A stretch of 64,000 bases of DNA from assembly GCF_001514145.1 (NCBI RefSeq), contig NZ_KQ948666.1, positions 123,561-187,560 of the forward strand, in the 5' to 3' direction. The notes below the pieces were generated by a model. The model was not told the origin of the DNA. It ran no database searches and saw only the letters and a list, made by a program, of their open reading frames with translations. The stretch comes from Streptomyces canus. GTDB lineage: Bacteria > Actinomycetota > Actinomycetes > Streptomycetales > Streptomycetaceae. Positions 42,191-50,555 of the stretch are shown here, piece after piece. Position 1 is the first letter of the stretch; every line of letters starts with the position of its first letter. The position numbers and the translations under genes are program-made.

Positions 42191-43102
42191 TCACGCGCCG
42201 AGGTGCTCACGCAGCCACTGGCCCATCTGCTGGATGGCCTGGTCCACCTCGGGTACCCGCCCCGCGCCCAGGACGAACGAGTGCTGTCCCTCGGGCATCG
42301 GGTGGACCTCGGAGGTGACCTTGAAGTCCGCGAGCCGGCGGCCGAGCTCGGCGCCGTCGTCGGCGAGGGTCTCGTACTCGCCGTAGTGGACGGTCGTGGG
42401 CGGCAGACCGGTGAGGTCGGCGTTCGCGATGCTGATCCCGGGTGAGGTGAAGTCCACGGCGGGGTCCTGCAGCCATGCTCCGCGGAAGAGTTCCAGCGTG
42501 CCCCGGCTGAGCATCTTGTCGTTGTCCTCGTTCTCGTCCACCGACGCGTTCTGGAGGGTGAGGTCGGTCCACGGCGAGACGCTGACGATCGCGCCCGGCG
42601 TCGCCTCGCCCTTCGCGAGCAGACGCAGCGGCAGCATCACCGCGAGGGTACCGCCGATCGAGTGACCGGTGCTGCCGATGTTCCGCGGCTCGTAGCCCCG
42701 CGAGAGCAGCCAGCGGTAGGCCGTCTCGGCGTCGTCGAGCTGGGCGGGATAGGGGTGCTCGGGCGCCAGGCGGAAGTCCACGACGAGGGAGCGGGCTCCG
42801 GCCGCCTTCGCGATGTGGCCGGCCGCCTTGCGGTCCGAGTGCATCGAAGCGGTGACGGATCCGCCGAAGTGGAAGTGGAGCAGCGCCCGGTCGGGGTCGG
42901 CTCCTTCGGGGATGGCCCACAGGGCGGGGACGCCGCCCGCGTCCACCTCGGCGTAGGTGACGCCTTCCGGCTCGGTCGACGCCTTGTGGTTCGAGTCGAC
43001 GATGTCGCGGATGACGGCCAGGTCGAGGCCGGGTGTGGCCGACTTGGCGCTCACGCCCGCCAGGAACTCCGCGAACTCGTGTGCCTCGGGGCTTACTCCC
43101 AT
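42191..43102 (-). CDS. HSL-type alpha/beta hydrolase (family IV esterase-like)
   Basis: A 303-residue alpha/beta hydrolase of the hormone-sensitive-lipase group. The oxyanion-hole motif is HFHFGGSV (canonical HGGG is changed to HFGG), and the nucleophile elbow is STGHSIGGTLAV (G-H-S-I-G). The acid (near LPPTTVHYGEYETLADD) and the His (in PEGQHSFVLGAGRV) are in place. It closely resembles the hydrolase at 57413. AGGAG precedes the ATG. Its promoter contains a 41-bp block also found before the quinone oxidoreductase gene at 53922, so both are likely targets of the adjacent TetR. Confidence 0.88.
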   Translation of the reverse strand: MGVSPEAHEFAEFLAGVSAKSATPGLDLAVIRDIVDSNHKASTEPEGVTYAEVDAGGVPALWAIPEGADPDRALLHFHFGGSVTASMHSDRKAAGHIAKAAGARSLVVDFRLAPEHPYPAQLDDAETAYRWLLSRGYEPRNIGSTGHSIGGTLAVMLPLRLLAKGEATPGAIVSVSPWTDLTLQNASVDENEDNDKMLSRGTLELFRGAWLQDPAVDFTSPGISIANADLTGLPPTTVHYGEYETLADDGAELGRRLADFKVTSEVHPMPEGQHSFVLGAGRVPEVDQAIQQMGQWLREHLGA

Positions 43103-43163
43103 GGTGGTGCTCCTACTCAGACGGGTGCCGGGTGGGGGTTACCCGCAGCCGGGTCGGTGTGGT

Positions 43164-43204
43164 GGCCATGACGCTACTCGCTGAGTATAGGAAAGTAAAC
43201 TCAG
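43164..43204. promoter_or_regulatory. Shared promoter/operator block (copy 1)
   Basis: This 41-bp block matches 54020-54060 at 35 positions. It includes TACTC-N3-GAGTA (43175-43187) and CTGAGT-N12-ACTCAG (43181-43204), and on the minus strand a -10-like TATACT (43184-43189). It lies 62 bp upstream of the hydrolase start and its last bases overlap the TetR stop codon. Confidence 0.65.
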
Positions 43205-43845
43205 AGGAACCTCGGAATCACCCGTGCGGCGCGATGATGTGGCGCCAGGGTGGCGTGGATCTGGTCGTGGATGTCGGCGAGGACGACTTCGTCGCTGCGG
43301 TCCAGGTAGCCGGTGGCGGTGGTGCTGACGTGGATGATCGCGGTGATCACCCGCGCCAGCACTGCCGCGTCGGCGGCACTGATGTCCTCGTCGCGGGTGA
43401 GCAGGCCGGTGATGCCGTCCTCAAGGCGGCCGGCAAGGGCCAGGCCCGCTTGCCGGTAGGGCTCGGCCGGGTCGCCGAAGACGAGTTCGTGCAGGTAGGT
43501 GCGGCCGTTCTCGATGTGTTCCCTCAGGCACTCCACCACGGGACGGATGAGAGCGACGACCGGCTCCAGTACGCCCTGCCCGGCGGTGGCTTTCGCGGCG
43601 GCGAGGCCGACGTCGACGGCGGCGGCGAACTTCTCGTTCTGCACCATGATCAGCAACTCGGCCTTGGTGGACGCATACAGGTAGAGGGTGCCGATCGCGA
43701 CGTCGGCCCGGTGGGCGATCTGCTGCGTCGTGACCCCGCTGACGCCGTGTTCGGCGAACAGCTCGCGGGCTGCGGTCATGATGCGCTCGCGCTTGGCCTG
43801 TTTGGCCCGCTCGCGGCGCCCGATCGGCATCTGACCGCGTCCCAT
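43201..43845 (-). CDS. TetR family regulator
   Basis: A 214-residue TetR protein. Its HTH is RERIMTAARELFAEHGVSGVTTQQIAHRADVAIGTLYLYASTKAELLIMV, followed by an all-helical ligand domain. It is clearly paralogous to the TetR at 48779 (same HTH core, then VQNxKxAxAxxxGL and NGRTYLxExVFGDPxEP). The ATG at 43845 follows GGGAGGT; a TTG at 43863 is less likely. It is divergent from a quinone oxidoreductase gene and precedes the HSL hydrolase gene. Tandem palindromes lie in its promoter, and the shared operator block overlaps its 3' end. Confidence 0.92.
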   Translation of the reverse strand: MGRGQMPIGRRERAKQAKRERIMTAARELFAEHGVSGVTTQQIAHRADVAIGTLYLYASTKAELLIMVQNEKFAAAVDVGLAAAKATAGQGVLEPVVALIRPVVECLREHIENGRTYLHELVFGDPAEPYRQAGLALAGRLEDGITGLLTRDEDISAADAAVLARVITAIIHVSTTATGYLDRSDEVVLADIHDQIHATLAPHHRAARVIPRFL

Positions 43846-43869
43846 GGGGACCTCCCTTGACAATAATTC

Positions 43870-43897
43870 TGAGTAGACTCATAGTTGAGTGTACTCG
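43870..43897. promoter_or_regulatory. Tandem TetR operator sites
   Basis: TGAGTAGACTCA (43870-43881, perfect) and TGAGTGTACTCG (43886-43897, one mismatch) are 12-bp palindromes offset by 16 bp, lying 25 bp upstream of the TetR start and about 100 bp from the divergent oxidoreductase start. Confidence 0.65.
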
Positions 43898-43994
43898 GGT
43901 TGATGGAGTGAGGCGAGACCCCGGACGTCGCGCCGAATTGGCCGATATGGCACCAGACCTGAATAAATAGGATGAAAACAAGGAGTGGCGCCCC

Positions 43995-44990
43995 ATGAGA
44001 GCGTTCGTCGTCACCAAGTACAAGGAGCCGTTGCAGGAGGCGGATGTCCCCGAGCCCACCGTGGGGGAGCACGACGTGCTGGTCCGCGTGGAGGCCGCCG
44101 GGCTGAACCCGCTGGATGAGAAGATCCGCGCCGGTGAGTTCAAGCAGGTCCTGCCCTACAAGCTGCCACTGATCCTGGGCAACGACGTCGCGGGCACCGT
44201 CATCGGTGTCGGGACGGCGGTGCGCGGCTTCAAGCCCGGAGACGAGGTCTACGCCCGGCCCGCCCAGGACCGCATCGGCACGTTCGCCGAGCGCATCGCC
44301 GTCGCGGAGGGCGACGTGGCGCTCAAGCCCGCTTCGATCAGCATGGAAGAGGCCGGCTCGCTGCCACTGGTGGCGCTCACCGCGTGGCAGGCGCTGGTGG
44401 AGCGCGGCAGGGTGCGGCCCGGGCAGAAGGTTCTCATCCACGCCGGCGCCGGCGGGGTCGGTTCGATCGCGATCCAACTCGCCGCGCACCTGGGTGCGAG
44501 TGTCGCCACGACCGCCAGCGGTTCGAACGCGCACTTCGTGCGCGCGCTCGGCGCGGACACGGTGATCGATTACCGCAGCGAGGACTTCGAGCAGCTCCTG
44601 ACCGGCTACGACCTGGTGTTGGACAGCCTCGGTGGGGAGACTCTCGAGAAGTCCCTGCGGGTGCTCAAGCCCGGCGGCAAGGCCATCGGGATCGCCGGTC
44701 CCCCGGACCCCGCGTTCGCCCGCGAGGCCGGCCTGAACCCGCTGCTGCGCCTGGCGGTCGCGGGCCTGAGCCGCAAGATCCGCAAGCAGGCGAAGCAGCT
44801 CGGGGTGACGTATGAGTTCCTGCTCATGCGCGCCAGCGGCGACCAGCTCCGCCAGATCACCACCCTCATCGACCAGGGCGTGGTGCGCCCGGTCGTGGGC
44901 AAGGTGGTCGGCTTCGACCAGACCCCGCAGGCGCTGCAGTCCCTGTCCCAGGGCGGCATCCGCGGCAAGGCCGTCATCGGCAACGGCTGA
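43995..44990 (+). CDS. Zinc-less NADPH:quinone oxidoreductase
   Basis: A 331-residue MDR protein: MRAFVVTKYKEPLQEADVPEP, VEAAGLNPLDEKIRAGEFKQVLPYKLPLILGNDVAGTV and the NADPH loop LIHAGAGGVGSIAIQLAAHLGA. No zinc ligands. It is about as long as, and strongly similar to, the enzyme encoded at 52909-53922, sharing GEFKQ, VYARP and SRKxRKQAKxLGVxY. AAGGAG precedes the ATG. A hydrolase gene follows after 49 bp. It is divergent from the TetR gene and probably repressed by it. The substrate is probably an enone or quinone. Confidence 0.9.
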   Translation: MRAFVVTKYKEPLQEADVPEPTVGEHDVLVRVEAAGLNPLDEKIRAGEFKQVLPYKLPLILGNDVAGTVIGVGTAVRGFKPGDEVYARPAQDRIGTFAERIAVAEGDVALKPASISMEEAGSLPLVALTAWQALVERGRVRPGQKVLIHAGAGGVGSIAIQLAAHLGASVATTASGSNAHFVRALGADTVIDYRSEDFEQLLTGYDLVLDSLGGETLEKSLRVLKPGGKAIGIAGPPDPAFAREAGLNPLLRLAVAGLSRKIRKQAKQLGVTYEFLLMRASGDQLRQITTLIDQGVVRPVVGKVVGFDQTPQALQSLSQGGIRGKAVIGNG

Positions 44991-45039
44991 CCCGCCGCAA
45001 CCGCGACGGGCGACACGAAACAGACCAGGAGAATCAGTC

Positions 45040-45906
45040 ATGAGCAGCAACGACACCCCGAACGAAGCCGTCATCACGGCCTATGCGAAGGCCCCGGCCC
45101 GCACCGTCAGCGCCGGCGGCGTCACCTACGCCTACCGCGAGCTGGGACCGAAGGGCGGCATCCCCGTCGTCTTCTTCGTCCACCTCGCCGCGACCCTGGA
45201 CAACTGGGACCCCCGCATCATCGATCCCATCGCGAAGGGCCGTCACGTCATCGCCTTCGACAACCGCGGTGTAGGGGCGTCCACAGGCCAGGTGCCGGAC
45301 AGTGTGGAGGCGATGGCCGAGGACGCCTACACCTTCGTCAAGGCGCTCGGGTACGACAAGATCGACGTCTTCTCCTTCTCCCTCGGCGGCATGGTCGCCC
45401 AGGCCCTGGTGGTGAAGCACCCCGAGCTCGTCCGCAAGCTCGTCCTCACCGGCACCGGGCCCAAGGGCGGCAAGGACATGGACAAGGTCGCCAGAATCAC
45501 CTACTGGGACATCCTGCGCGCCACCTTGACCCGCTCGGACCCCAAGGAGTTCCTGTTCTTCAACCGCAACGCCACCGGCAAGCCCGCCGCACGCGCGTTC
45601 GTCAACCGGCTCAAGGAGCGCACCGCCGACCGCGACGCGGACATCAAGACCAAGGCGTTCCAGACACAGCTGAAGGCCATCAAGAAGTGGGGGCGCTCCA
45701 CCCCCGACGACCTGTCGTCGATCACGCAGCCCACCCTGATCGCCAACGGCGACAACGACCGCATGGTCCCCTCGGTCCTCTCCGATGACCTGCACCGGCG
45801 CATCAAGGACAGCGAGCTGATCATCTACCCCGACTCCGGGCACGGCGGGATCTTCCAGTACTACGAGGAGTTCGCCCCGGTCGCGGTCGAGTTCCTCGCC
45901 CGATGA
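45040..45906 (+). CDS. Alpha/beta-fold hydrolase
   Basis: A 288-residue hydrolase related to haloperoxidase/hydroxymuconic-semialdehyde hydrolase-like enzymes. It has PVVFFVHLAATLDNWDPRI in the oxyanion region (HLAA instead of HGxx), FDNRGVGAST, the nucleophile elbow DVFSFSLGGMVAQAL, NGDNDRMVPS with the acid, and DSGHGGIFQYYEEF with the catalytic His. The elbow has Ser instead of the first Gly of GxSxG. It follows the oxidoreductase gene by 49 bp and is probably in the same operon. Substrate unknown. Confidence 0.88.
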   Translation: MSSNDTPNEAVITAYAKAPARTVSAGGVTYAYRELGPKGGIPVVFFVHLAATLDNWDPRIIDPIAKGRHVIAFDNRGVGASTGQVPDSVEAMAEDAYTFVKALGYDKIDVFSFSLGGMVAQALVVKHPELVRKLVLTGTGPKGGKDMDKVARITYWDILRATLTRSDPKEFLFFNRNATGKPAARAFVNRLKERTADRDADIKTKAFQTQLKAIKKWGRSTPDDLSSITQPTLIANGDNDRMVPSVLSDDLHRRIKDSELIIYPDSGHGGIFQYYEEFAPVAVEFLAR

Positions 45907-46142
45907 CCACCGCCTGGCAGGAAGAGCCGGCCAGGGAGAGGATCATCTCCGCCGCCCCGGGCGCGGAGGAGTACCGCCAGATCCACCTCGCCGAACACAA
46001 CCCGGACGAGATCAATGTGTTCGCCGCACCCTGCTCCACGCCGGCCCACCGAACTCGGCTCGCTGGTAGGACGGAGCAGGCCGGACAAAGAGTGCCCGCG
46101 TCCCGGTCAATCTGCGCCGCGGAGACGGGCCGGCGCGGGTGA
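45903..46142 (+). CDS. Hypothetical ORF coupled to the hydrolase, possibly a remnant
   Basis: A 79-codon frame whose ATG overlaps the hydrolase stop (ATGA). The first 40 residues (WQEEPARERIISAAPGAEEYRQIHLAEHNPDEINVF) look coding-like; after that the sequence becomes Arg/Ser/Pro-rich and loses pattern. It could be the 5' end of a gene lost by deletion. No family recognised. Confidence 0.35.
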   Translation: MTTAWQEEPARERIISAAPGAEEYRQIHLAEHNPDEINVFAAPCSTPAHRTRLAGRTEQAGQRVPASRSICAAETGRRG

Positions 46143-46378
46143 GTTCCGGACAGACGTTCCTGCCTTGGATTCAAAGGCTCTGGGACACCCCGACGTCGTC
46201 CACGACCAACGCTTCCACGCCCCCCGACGTCGCCGCCACCCTCGCCTGCGTCAGGAACGAGACCAGAACCGCCGGAATGCAATCCATCCCCCCAGGTCTT
46301 CCCCTCCCATCTCCCGGGCGTCCCGCCCACTGACACCCCGTCGCCGACCGACATCCGTCACACATCTGGAGCCAGACC
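46143..46378. other. Spacer before the crotonase-like gene
   Basis: No gene or clear palindrome seen in these 236 bp. Composition is less biased than in flanking genes. Together with the decaying ORF before it, this makes about 470 bp without an intact gene. Confidence 0.4.
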
Positions 46379-47209
46379 ATGAGCGAGCAGAGCACCATCC
46401 ACTACGAGCGCACCTCACCCCAGGTCGCGAAGATCACCTTCGCCAACCCGCCCGTCAATCTCATCGTCGGCGAGACTGTCCTGCGCCTCACCGAGATCGT
46501 CGAGACACTGGCCACTGACCCTGACATCCAGGTCGTGGTGTTCGACAGCGCCACCCCCGACTTCTTCTACAACCACTTCGACCTGGCCGCCGCCGCCGAC
46601 TTCCCCGCCCCTGAGGACGAGAACGCAGTGCCGGTCTGGACGAGCCTGGTCCTGGCACTCTCCAAAGCGCCCTACATCACCATCGCGGCCATCCGCGGAC
46701 GCACCCGCGGGGGCGGGAACGAACTCGCCCTCGCCCTCGATCTGCGGTACGCCAGCCGGGAGAAGGCGATCTTCGGGCAGCCGGAGGTCGGCAGCGGACT
46801 GCTCCCCGGCGGTGGCGGCACCGAACGCCTTCCCCGCGCCATCGGACGCGACCGCGCCCTGGAAGTCATCCTCACCAGCGACGACTACGACGCCGACACC
46901 GCCGAACGCTGGGGCTGGACCACCCGTGCCCTCCCCGACAGCGAACTCGACGCATTCGTCGACACGATCGTCGGCCGGCTCGCCTCCTTCGACCGCACCT
47001 CACTCGCCTCGGCCAAAGCCCAGATCAACCGGGCATCCCTGCCCCCGGACGCGGATCTGGTCGCCGCCTACGGTGAGTTCGCCCACTCCCTCACCCTCCC
47101 CGGGTTCCTCGTCCGCGCCGCCGGCGCGCAGGCCGTCGTCGAGCAGGCCGGCATCGACTTCGAGTACCGCCTGGGGCAGTACATCGGCATCGCCAACCAG
47201 CAGCTCTGA
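46379..47209 (+). CDS. Enoyl-CoA hydratase/isomerase family protein
   Basis: A 276-residue crotonase-fold protein. It has QVAKITFANPPVNLIVGETVLRL, VVFDSATPDFFYNHFDLAA in the first oxyanion-hole region (the usual CxGxD is replaced by YNHFD), AIRGRTRGGGNELALALDLRYASREKAIFGQPEVGSGLLPGGGGTERL in the second, and GxxLPGGGG typical of the family. The atypical first loop suggests a reaction other than classic hydration. It is a single gene after the TetR/oxidoreductase/hydrolase cassette. Confidence 0.82.
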   Translation: MSEQSTIHYERTSPQVAKITFANPPVNLIVGETVLRLTEIVETLATDPDIQVVVFDSATPDFFYNHFDLAAAADFPAPEDENAVPVWTSLVLALSKAPYITIAAIRGRTRGGGNELALALDLRYASREKAIFGQPEVGSGLLPGGGGTERLPRAIGRDRALEVILTSDDYDADTAERWGWTTRALPDSELDAFVDTIVGRLASFDRTSLASAKAQINRASLPPDADLVAAYGEFAHSLTLPGFLVRAAGAQAVVEQAGIDFEYRLGQYIGIANQQL

Positions 47210-47320
47210 CAGCCCATCATGAAACGAACACCGACGCGGCAGATGCTGCGGCGGTGCTCGTTTGCCGTGGGGGTCACCTGGTTCGTCGTCTCGTCCGTGC
47301 CGATCAGGAGCCGGTGTCCG
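47210..47320. other. Spacer before the dehalogenase remnant
   Basis: No intact gene. The frame leading into the remnant is open from 47219 but does not resemble the N-terminus of the haloacid dehalogenase family; the true 5' part appears lost. Confidence 0.35.
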
Positions 47321-47707
47321 ATGGACGGACTGCACCGGATGATGCTCGCCGACATGCTCACCGAACACGGCCTGACCGGGTTCACCGACACCGACCGGGC
47401 CGAACTCGTCAGTGCCTGGCCGTGCTGCTCATCCACCTTGCCCACGCCGGCGGATTGCCGTTCGACGCCATCCGGTCCGCCGAACTGATCCGCAGCTGCA
47501 AGCCCGACCCAAAGGTGTGCCTGAGGGCCGCCGACCTAATCGAAGTCCCACCGCCCCGGCTGCTGATGACCGCCTGCCATCCCGAAGACCTGCGTGCCGC
47601 CGCCGCCCGACGCCGACTTGCGCACCGCGTACATTCCACGCCCGCTGGAATGGGGCCCCGGCCCTCCGGCCCCACCGGCGCCGGACCGGGTCGACCTCAC
47701 CGCCACC
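47321..47707 (+). pseudogene. Haloacid dehalogenase type II remnant
   Basis: Three successive plus-strand frames read as pieces of a 2-haloacid dehalogenase-like HAD protein: MDGLHRMMLADMLTEHGL ... AELVSAW (to 47419), then LPFDAIRSAELIRSCKPDPKVCLRAADLIEVP and ACHPEDLRAAAA (about 47422-47616), then LRTAYIPRPLEWGPG with VDLTAT (to about 47707). Between the first two pieces about 40 residues, including the core around the SNGN motif, are absent. The N-terminal nucleophile segment is also missing. The gene is therefore dead by deletion and two frame changes. Confidence 0.75.
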
Positions 47708-47896
47708 TTAAATCCCCGACCTGGCCTGACAAGTCGCCCCATAGCGTTCGATCCGACGCCGCCGGCCAATGCTCACCGACGACCGCGGCGGAGTACGCCT
47801 CCTCGACGCCGGCCGACTGTCCAACCGCCGTGGATCGCGGAACCCCGACCTGAAAAGACCACGTCGGGGCCTCGCGCCCACGAAGGCAGGACGAGC
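47708..47896. other. Spacer after the dehalogenase remnant
   Basis: No gene or clear repeat seen between the remnant and the end of the converging SDR gene. Confidence 0.35.
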
Positions 47897-48610
47897 TCAG
47901 GCGTTCGTGCTGTGCAGGTCCGGGTAGAGCGCCTCGACCGGGCCGCTCAGAGCCGACTTGACCTGTACGGTCAACTCGTCGGCCAGGACCTCGTGTTCGC
48001 CGGCCTCGACGGCGTCGTAGACCGCCGTCACCAGCTCCGTCGGCAGCAACTTCGGTCCGTCGGCGTGCGCGGCCATGGGGGTGTCGACGTAGCCCATGTG
48101 CACCCCCGTCACGTGGACGCCCTTGGGTGCGAGCTCGATGCGCAGAGAGTTGGTGGCCGACCACAGTGCGGCCTTGGACGCGCTGTAGACGCCGCCGAAG
48201 GCGTACCAGCTGGCAACGGAGTGCACGTCGACAAGGACCGACTGCGACTTGGCGGCGAGGATCGGTGCGAACGCGCGGGCGAGGAGGACGGGACCGAAGA
48301 AGTTCGTCTCCATGTTCGCCCGGATGTCTGCCTCGGTGACGTCGAGCAGGCTCGCGTTCGGCGGGGTCGCGCCCGCGTTGTTGATGAGCACGGTGACATC
48401 CGGCGCGGCGGCGACGGCCGCGTCGATCGACGCGGGGTCGGTGACATCGAGCGTGAGGGGGACGATGCGCTCATCGTCCCAGGCGCGGGGGGAGCGGGCG
48501 GTGGCGTAGACCTTGGCCGCTCCGCGTGCCAGGGCGTCGTGGACGAAGTGGGTCCCGAGGCCGCCGTTCGCTCCGGTGACCAGGACGACTGCTCCATCGA
48601 GAGAGGGCAT
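47897..48610 (-). CDS. SDR family oxidoreductase
   Basis: A 237-residue SDR: AVVLVTGANGGLGTHFVHDAL, VLINNAG and the catalytic SVASWYAFGGVYSASKAALWSATNSLR. C-terminal residues are short, as in the atypical SDRs of this size. The ATG at 48610 follows GAAAGAAGGAA; the frame runs upstream into the regulatory region and its extra 36 residues look non-coding. It is divergent from the TetR at 48779, with an operator-like tandem repeat between them, so it is the expected target of that repressor. Confidence 0.9.
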   Translation of the reverse strand: MPSLDGAVVLVTGANGGLGTHFVHDALARGAAKVYATARSPRAWDDERIVPLTLDVTDPASIDAAVAAAPDVTVLINNAGATPPNASLLDVTEADIRANMETNFFGPVLLARAFAPILAAKSQSVLVDVHSVASWYAFGGVYSASKAALWSATNSLRIELAPKGVHVTGVHMGYVDTPMAAHADGPKLLPTELVTAVYDAVEAGEHEVLADELTVQVKSALSGPVEALYPDLHSTNA

Positions 48611-48725
48611 GGGGGTTCCTTCTTTCCAAGGGGAGGTGAGGTGCGTGGCTTTGCACGGATGGAGCAATGGCTCCTCGGTCGGCCGTGGGAGAATGAGCGG
48701 AACCACATTCGAGCCCACGCGGTAA

Positions 48726-48753
48726 TGACTGGCATCATAACTGATTGCAGTCA
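48726..48753. promoter_or_regulatory. Tandem operator-like sites before the second TetR gene
   Basis: TGACTGGCATCA (48726-48737) and TGATTGCAGTCA (48742-48753) are 12-bp TGANT-N2-ANTCA-like palindromes offset by 16 bp; the outermost TGACTG/CAGTCA arms are also perfectly inverted. They lie 25 bp upstream of the TetR start, the same distance and register as before the paralogous TetR. Confidence 0.6.
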
Positions 48754-48778
48754 GAATCTATTCCTGGAGGACACCGCC

Positions 48779-49381
48779 ATGTCTGTCGCCCCCCGATCGG
48801 TCGGACGGCGCGAGCGGAACAAGCAGGACAAGCTCGACCGCATCGTCGCTGCCGCCAGTGAGCTGTTCGCCGAACACGGCGTCGACGAGGTCACGACCCA
48901 GCAGATCGCGGACAAGGCCGACATCGGCACCGGGACCCTGTTCCTGTATGCCAAGACCAAGGGCGAACTCCTCCTGCTGGTGCAGAACGCCAAGTACGCC
49001 GTAGCGCTCGAGCAGGGCCTGGCGGACGCCGAGACCATCCCTGGCGTGCTGGACGCTGTGCTGGCGATTGTCCGGCCGATCGTTGAGTGCAACCGCACCC
49101 AGATCGACAACGGACGTACCTACCTGCGAGAGATGGTCTTCGGCGACCCCGAGGAGCCCCGGCACAGCGCAGCACTCGCCATCGTCGCGCAGGCCGAGGA
49201 GGCCATCGCCGCGGTGCTCCGCCGAGACGAGCGGGTCACAGCGGGCGACGCCGCGACGCTGGCACACATCGTGTCCGCAGTGATGTTCCTCAGCCTGGCG
49301 ACGAGCGTGAACATCGCCTTGAGCGTCGAGGAGCTCGTGCAGGACATCCGGAGGCAGGTCGACGTCCTGCTGCCTCGCTGA
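48779..49381 (+). CDS. TetR family regulator (paralogue of the one at 43201-43845)
   Basis: A 200-residue TetR protein with HTH LDRIVAAASELFAEHGVDEVTTQQIADKADIGTGTLFLYAKTKGELLLLV. Its ligand domain shares NGRTYLREMVFGDPEEP and other segments with the TetR at 43201-43845, so the two arose by duplication. GGAGG is well spaced before the ATG. It is divergent from an SDR gene; the tandem sites between them should be its operator. Confidence 0.92.
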   Translation: MSVAPRSVGRRERNKQDKLDRIVAAASELFAEHGVDEVTTQQIADKADIGTGTLFLYAKTKGELLLLVQNAKYAVALEQGLADAETIPGVLDAVLAIVRPIVECNRTQIDNGRTYLREMVFGDPEEPRHSAALAIVAQAEEAIAAVLRRDERVTAGDAATLAHIVSAVMFLSLATSVNIALSVEELVQDIRRQVDVLLPR

Positions 49382-49467
49382 AGTACGACTCGAACCCCTG
49401 GGCGTTGCGGACCGGCGGCCGCGGGTTCGATCGGCGGGACTTCATCCCATCGGAGTCTCCTTGGCGT

Positions 49468-50427
49468 TCATTCCGGGAGCAGTTCGTCGGCCCGTTCGGC
49501 GACCTCTTGCCGTAGGGCGGTCCACAGGGCGCCTACGGCGGGGTGCGTCACTGCTTCGCGGCGGACGGCCAGGGTGATGGGGAGCCGGATGTCGATCTCG
49601 TCGGCGAGCAGTCGGCGCAGTCGCGTCCGCTGGGCCAGGAACGCCGGCAGGACGCCGATACCGGCCCCCTGCCGGGTGGCTTCGAGCTGGGCGAAGACGT
49701 TCGTCGAGGAGAATGCCGGGGTCATGCCGGGAAGGTGCCGTTCGATGTCGAGGTCGCCGACCTGCAGCATCGACTCGATGTAGAAGATGAGCGGGTGTTC
49801 GCGCAGCTCGGCCACCGTCTCAGGGGGGCCGTACCGAGTGAGGTAGTCGTCACTGGCGTAGAGCCCCAGCGTGTAGTCGGTGAGGTGTTCGGTCACCAGG
49901 TGGCTGCTGGCGGGGACGCCGATGACGAGAGCGAGGTCGAAGCCGGACGGGCGCAGGGCGAGCTGCCGTGTCGCGGTGATGAGTTCGACCTGGAGGCGGG
50001 GGTGTCGGCGGCGCACCCGTACGAGGGCGGGCGTGGCGAAGACGGTGCCGAAGCCGTCCGGCGCGCTGACGCGCACCGTGCCGTGCAGGGACGGCGAGTC
50101 CTGGCCCGCCACGGTGTCGACGACGCGGTCGATGGCCTCCTCGATCACGCGCGCGTTCTCCGAGACGGCTCGTCCGATGTCCGTCAGCGTCCATCCCTCC
50201 GCGCCCCGCTCGATGAGACGCAGACCGAGGCTCTTCTCCAGTGCGGCGATACGGCGGGACACGGTGGTGTGATCCACACCGAGTGCGTCGGCGGCTGTCA
50301 CCAGACGGCCGGTACGGGACACCGCGAGCAGGTAGCGCAGATCGTCCGCGCGGAGTTTGCGCGGATCGACGGAGCGAGAGCCGGTCTGCCGCGGAGCGGG
50401 GTTCTCGTCCGGGGAATGGGGGTGCAC
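49468..50427 (-). CDS. LysR family transcriptional regulator
   Basis: A 319-residue LysR protein from GTG 50427 (a start at 50454 would add nine residues). The HTH is LRYLLAVSRTGRLVTAADALGVDHTTVSRRIAALEKSLGLRLIERG, and a substrate-binding domain follows. It is divergent from an iron-containing alcohol dehydrogenase gene about 130 bp away and probably controls the dehydrogenase/hydrolase pair there. Confidence 0.88.
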   Translation of the reverse strand: MHPHSPDENPAPRQTGSRSVDPRKLRADDLRYLLAVSRTGRLVTAADALGVDHTTVSRRIAALEKSLGLRLIERGAEGWTLTDIGRAVSENARVIEEAIDRVVDTVAGQDSPSLHGTVRVSAPDGFGTVFATPALVRVRRRHPRLQVELITATRQLALRPSGFDLALVIGVPASSHLVTEHLTDYTLGLYASDDYLTRYGPPETVAELREHPLIFYIESMLQVGDLDIERHLPGMTPAFSSTNVFAQLEATRQGAGIGVLPAFLAQRTRLRRLLADEIDIRLPITLAVRREAVTHPAVGALWTALRQEVAERADELLPE

Positions 50428-50555
50428 GGCCCGACCGTATCTGCATTTCTGCACATCGGCTGTGCGCTATTGGCCGTTGTTCGCACTCGGCGCGGGGCCA
50501 CACAGTCAGGGCGGTGGGCGTCACCTGCCCCGCCGTTCCTGCCGAAAGGGCCGCC

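Noticed and set aside
49385..49435. tRNA-like GGTTCGA motifs near the TetR/LysR junction
   Set aside because: TCGAACCC and GGGTTCGA form an 8-bp inverted repeat but there is no acceptor stem, D-arm or anticodon arm on either strand; at most a weak terminator between converging genes.
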